This document shows, piece after piece, positions 63,061-64,000 of a DNA stretch of 64,000 bases. Below the pieces are notes generated by a model. The model was not told the origin of the DNA. It was given only the letters and a program-made list of their open reading frames with translations, and ran no database searches. The position numbers were made by a program, and so were the translations under genes. Location: positions 62,001 through 126,000 of the forward strand of contig CANREF010000002.1 in NCBI GenBank assembly GCA_947629575.1, read 5' to 3'. How positions within the stretch are numbered: the first letter of the stretch is position 1; each line of letters opens with the position of its first letter. Source of the stretch: an uncultured Clostridia bacterium. Lineage in GTDB: Bacteria > Bacillota > Clostridia > Christensenellales > Borkfalkiaceae.

Positions 63061-63847
63061 GGGCTGCTGCCCATGCCTCCACATATTCGGGGGAAGTGAT
63101 CTCACCGAGTTCGCTGTCGATGGTCTCCATCACGCGGGAGAGTTCGGCGAGTTCCGCCTCGTGTTCCGCCACGCCGCGGTCCATGGAATTGATGATCGCA
63201 GTGTTCACGCAGACGACCGCGAGCAGCAGCACGATGACCGCCGTTACCGCCGCCAGAACGAGCTTCGTCTTGAGTGAAAGCGCCGAGAGAAAGTTCCCCT
63301 TCTGCTCCTCCGCCACGTTCCTGTAGAGCATGGTGCGGCGGGTGGGAACGGCGTCCTCGCTCTCCTCCGCGCTCGTCTCGGGAGCCGCGACCGCCTCGGA
63401 GGGCGCTTCGGGCATGGAGGGCGCGGGTTCGACTGCGGGCGCGGCGGGAGCATAGACGCTCGCCTCGATGGTGCTGTCGAGAATGTTCCCGAACAGATTC
63501 TGCTCCATCGGGGGAGCGTAGTCCGTCACGTTCGTATCCAAGTCGCCGAAGCGGCGCATCGGCTGGCCGGGTTTGATGACATAGAAGTCGGCGAGCCGCT
63601 TTGCAGCGCTGGGCGCGTCGGGAGAGTTGGGCACGACGGGAGCGTGATGCTCCTCGGTGTAAGCCCGATAGACGGGGGCTTCCGGCTTGCTGCCGTATTC
63701 CTGTGCGCCCGCCGATGTGTTCGGAAGAATATCTTCGCTGCCTGCAAGCAGAGCGCGCATGCGCTCGGACATCAATCTGCGATGTTCGCGTTCCTCCTCA
63801 CTCATTTCCTGTACAGGCGCTTGCTCCCGTTCCAATACCGAATCCAT
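63044..63847 (-). CDS. ftsL: FtsL-like divisome protein with long cytoplasmic extension
   Basis: A 267-residue protein in the FtsL position between rsmH and ftsI. A single transmembrane helix at about 194-216 (LVLAAVTAVIVLLLAVV) is followed by a 50-residue coiled-coil-like stretch (GVAEHEAELAELSRVMETID) typical of FtsL/DivIC. The N-terminal 190 residues are charged, then Pro/Ala-rich and low complexity (PAAPAVEPAPSMPEAP), far longer than ordinary FtsL tails. Assignment rests on position and topology, not on a residue signature. It starts 38 bp after rsmH. Confidence 0.72.
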   Translation of the reverse strand: MDSVLEREQAPVQEMSEEEREHRRLMSERMRALLAGSEDILPNTSAGAQEYGSKPEAPVYRAYTEEHHAPVVPNSPDAPSAAKRLADFYVIKPGQPMRRFGDLDTNVTDYAPPMEQNLFGNILDSTIEASVYAPAAPAVEPAPSMPEAPSEAVAAPETSAEESEDAVPTRRTMLYRNVAEEQKGNFLSALSLKTKLVLAAVTAVIVLLLAVVCVNTAIINSMDRGVAEHEAELAELSRVMETIDSELGEITSPEYVEAWAAAHGMLG

Positions 63848-63885
63848 TTCCTTCTCTCCTTATACTTATTCGAAAAATGCTGCGT

Positions 63886-64000
63886 TCATGCCGTTTTTTC
63901 GGCGATCCTCAGCTTTGCGCATTTCGAGCGCGGATTTTCATTCACTTCCTCTTCGCTTGCCGTGATCGGCTTTTTGTTGACTGTCTTCAATTCCCGCTTC
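63886..64000 (-). CDS. rsmH: 16S rRNA methyltransferase RsmH (MraW), C-terminal end, cut by window
   Basis: The last 38 codons are visible, with the sequence [20 protein letters not shown] followed by KLRIAEKTA. This is the family-typical C-terminus, with a KPI-x(3)-EEE-x(2)-NPRS pattern. RsmH methylates N4 of C1402 in 16S rRNA and normally heads the division cluster. The start lies beyond position 64000. Confidence 0.93.
   Translation of the reverse strand, partial: KRELKTVNKKPITASEEEVNENPRSKCAKLRIAEKTA

Overview
The window looks like chromosome from an anaerobic, monoderm-type Bacillota, most likely class Clostridia. The evidence is an IspH-ribosomal S1 fusion protein, a GlgC/GlgD pair, an OAD-type sodium-pump decarboxylase, a MurE with the DNPR motif (meso-diaminopimelate peptidoglycan), AGGAGG-type ribosome binding sites and near-consensus sigma-A promoters. 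A gut or similar carbohydrate-rich habitat is inferred from the glycan-use genes. I do not assign a genus. Almost all genes lie on the minus strand; the exceptions are a DUF815 ATPase, an AraC regulator and groES/groEL. Both window ends cut genes: glgA at position 1 and rsmH at 64000.

Layout. 1-5.0 kb: glycogen synthesis operon glgB-glgC-glgD-glgA behind one clear promoter. 5.1-9.9 kb: DUF815 ATPase, murC, a cold-shock protein and htpG. 9.9-13.9 kb: operon of a chorismate mutase-cytidylate kinase fusion, plsC and ispH-rpsA. 13.9-20.6 kb: a flavoprotein, then a membrane decarboxylase operon with both an OadA-type (5S-like) and a divergent CoA-carboxyltransferase (12S-like) subunit, a biotin carrier and OadB/OadG. 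20.7-28.3 kb: catabolic operon (GH106-like hydrolase, TIM-barrel isomerase, ThuA-like protein, two Gfo/Idh/MocA dehydrogenases) divergent from an AraC regulator. 28.3-39.9 kb: two paralogous GH99/GH71-like lipoproteins, a sugar ABC transporter (solute-binding protein and two permeases; no ATPase here) and a 1353-residue surface protein. Together 20.7-39.9 kb reads as a glycan capture, import and processing locus.

40.3-47.2 kb: a TVP38-type membrane protein, RNase HI, tRNA-Trp, a small conserved protein, a phage tail-fibre-like gene, then ComEB-type deaminase, cyclophilin and purB. 47.3-50.8 kb: groES and groEL, unusually separated by about 600 bp of repeats, followed by three terminator hairpins and a tandem array of structured 175-185 bp repeats. 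50.8-64 kb: a flavin reductase-like protein and the division/cell-wall cluster rsmH, ftsL, ftsI, murE, mraY, murD, ftsW, murA, ftsQ, ftsA, ftsZ. This cluster lacks murF and murG, and its ftsA-ftsZ pair sits behind a terminator and its own perfect promoter.

The most noteworthy points are the structured repeat family with compensatory stem changes (15.4, 47.7 and 50.2-50.8 kb), the split groESL locus, the AroH-Cmk fusion, the mixed 5S/12S decarboxylase operon with an altered carboxyltransferase, and the lone tail-fibre-like gene beside a tRNA.
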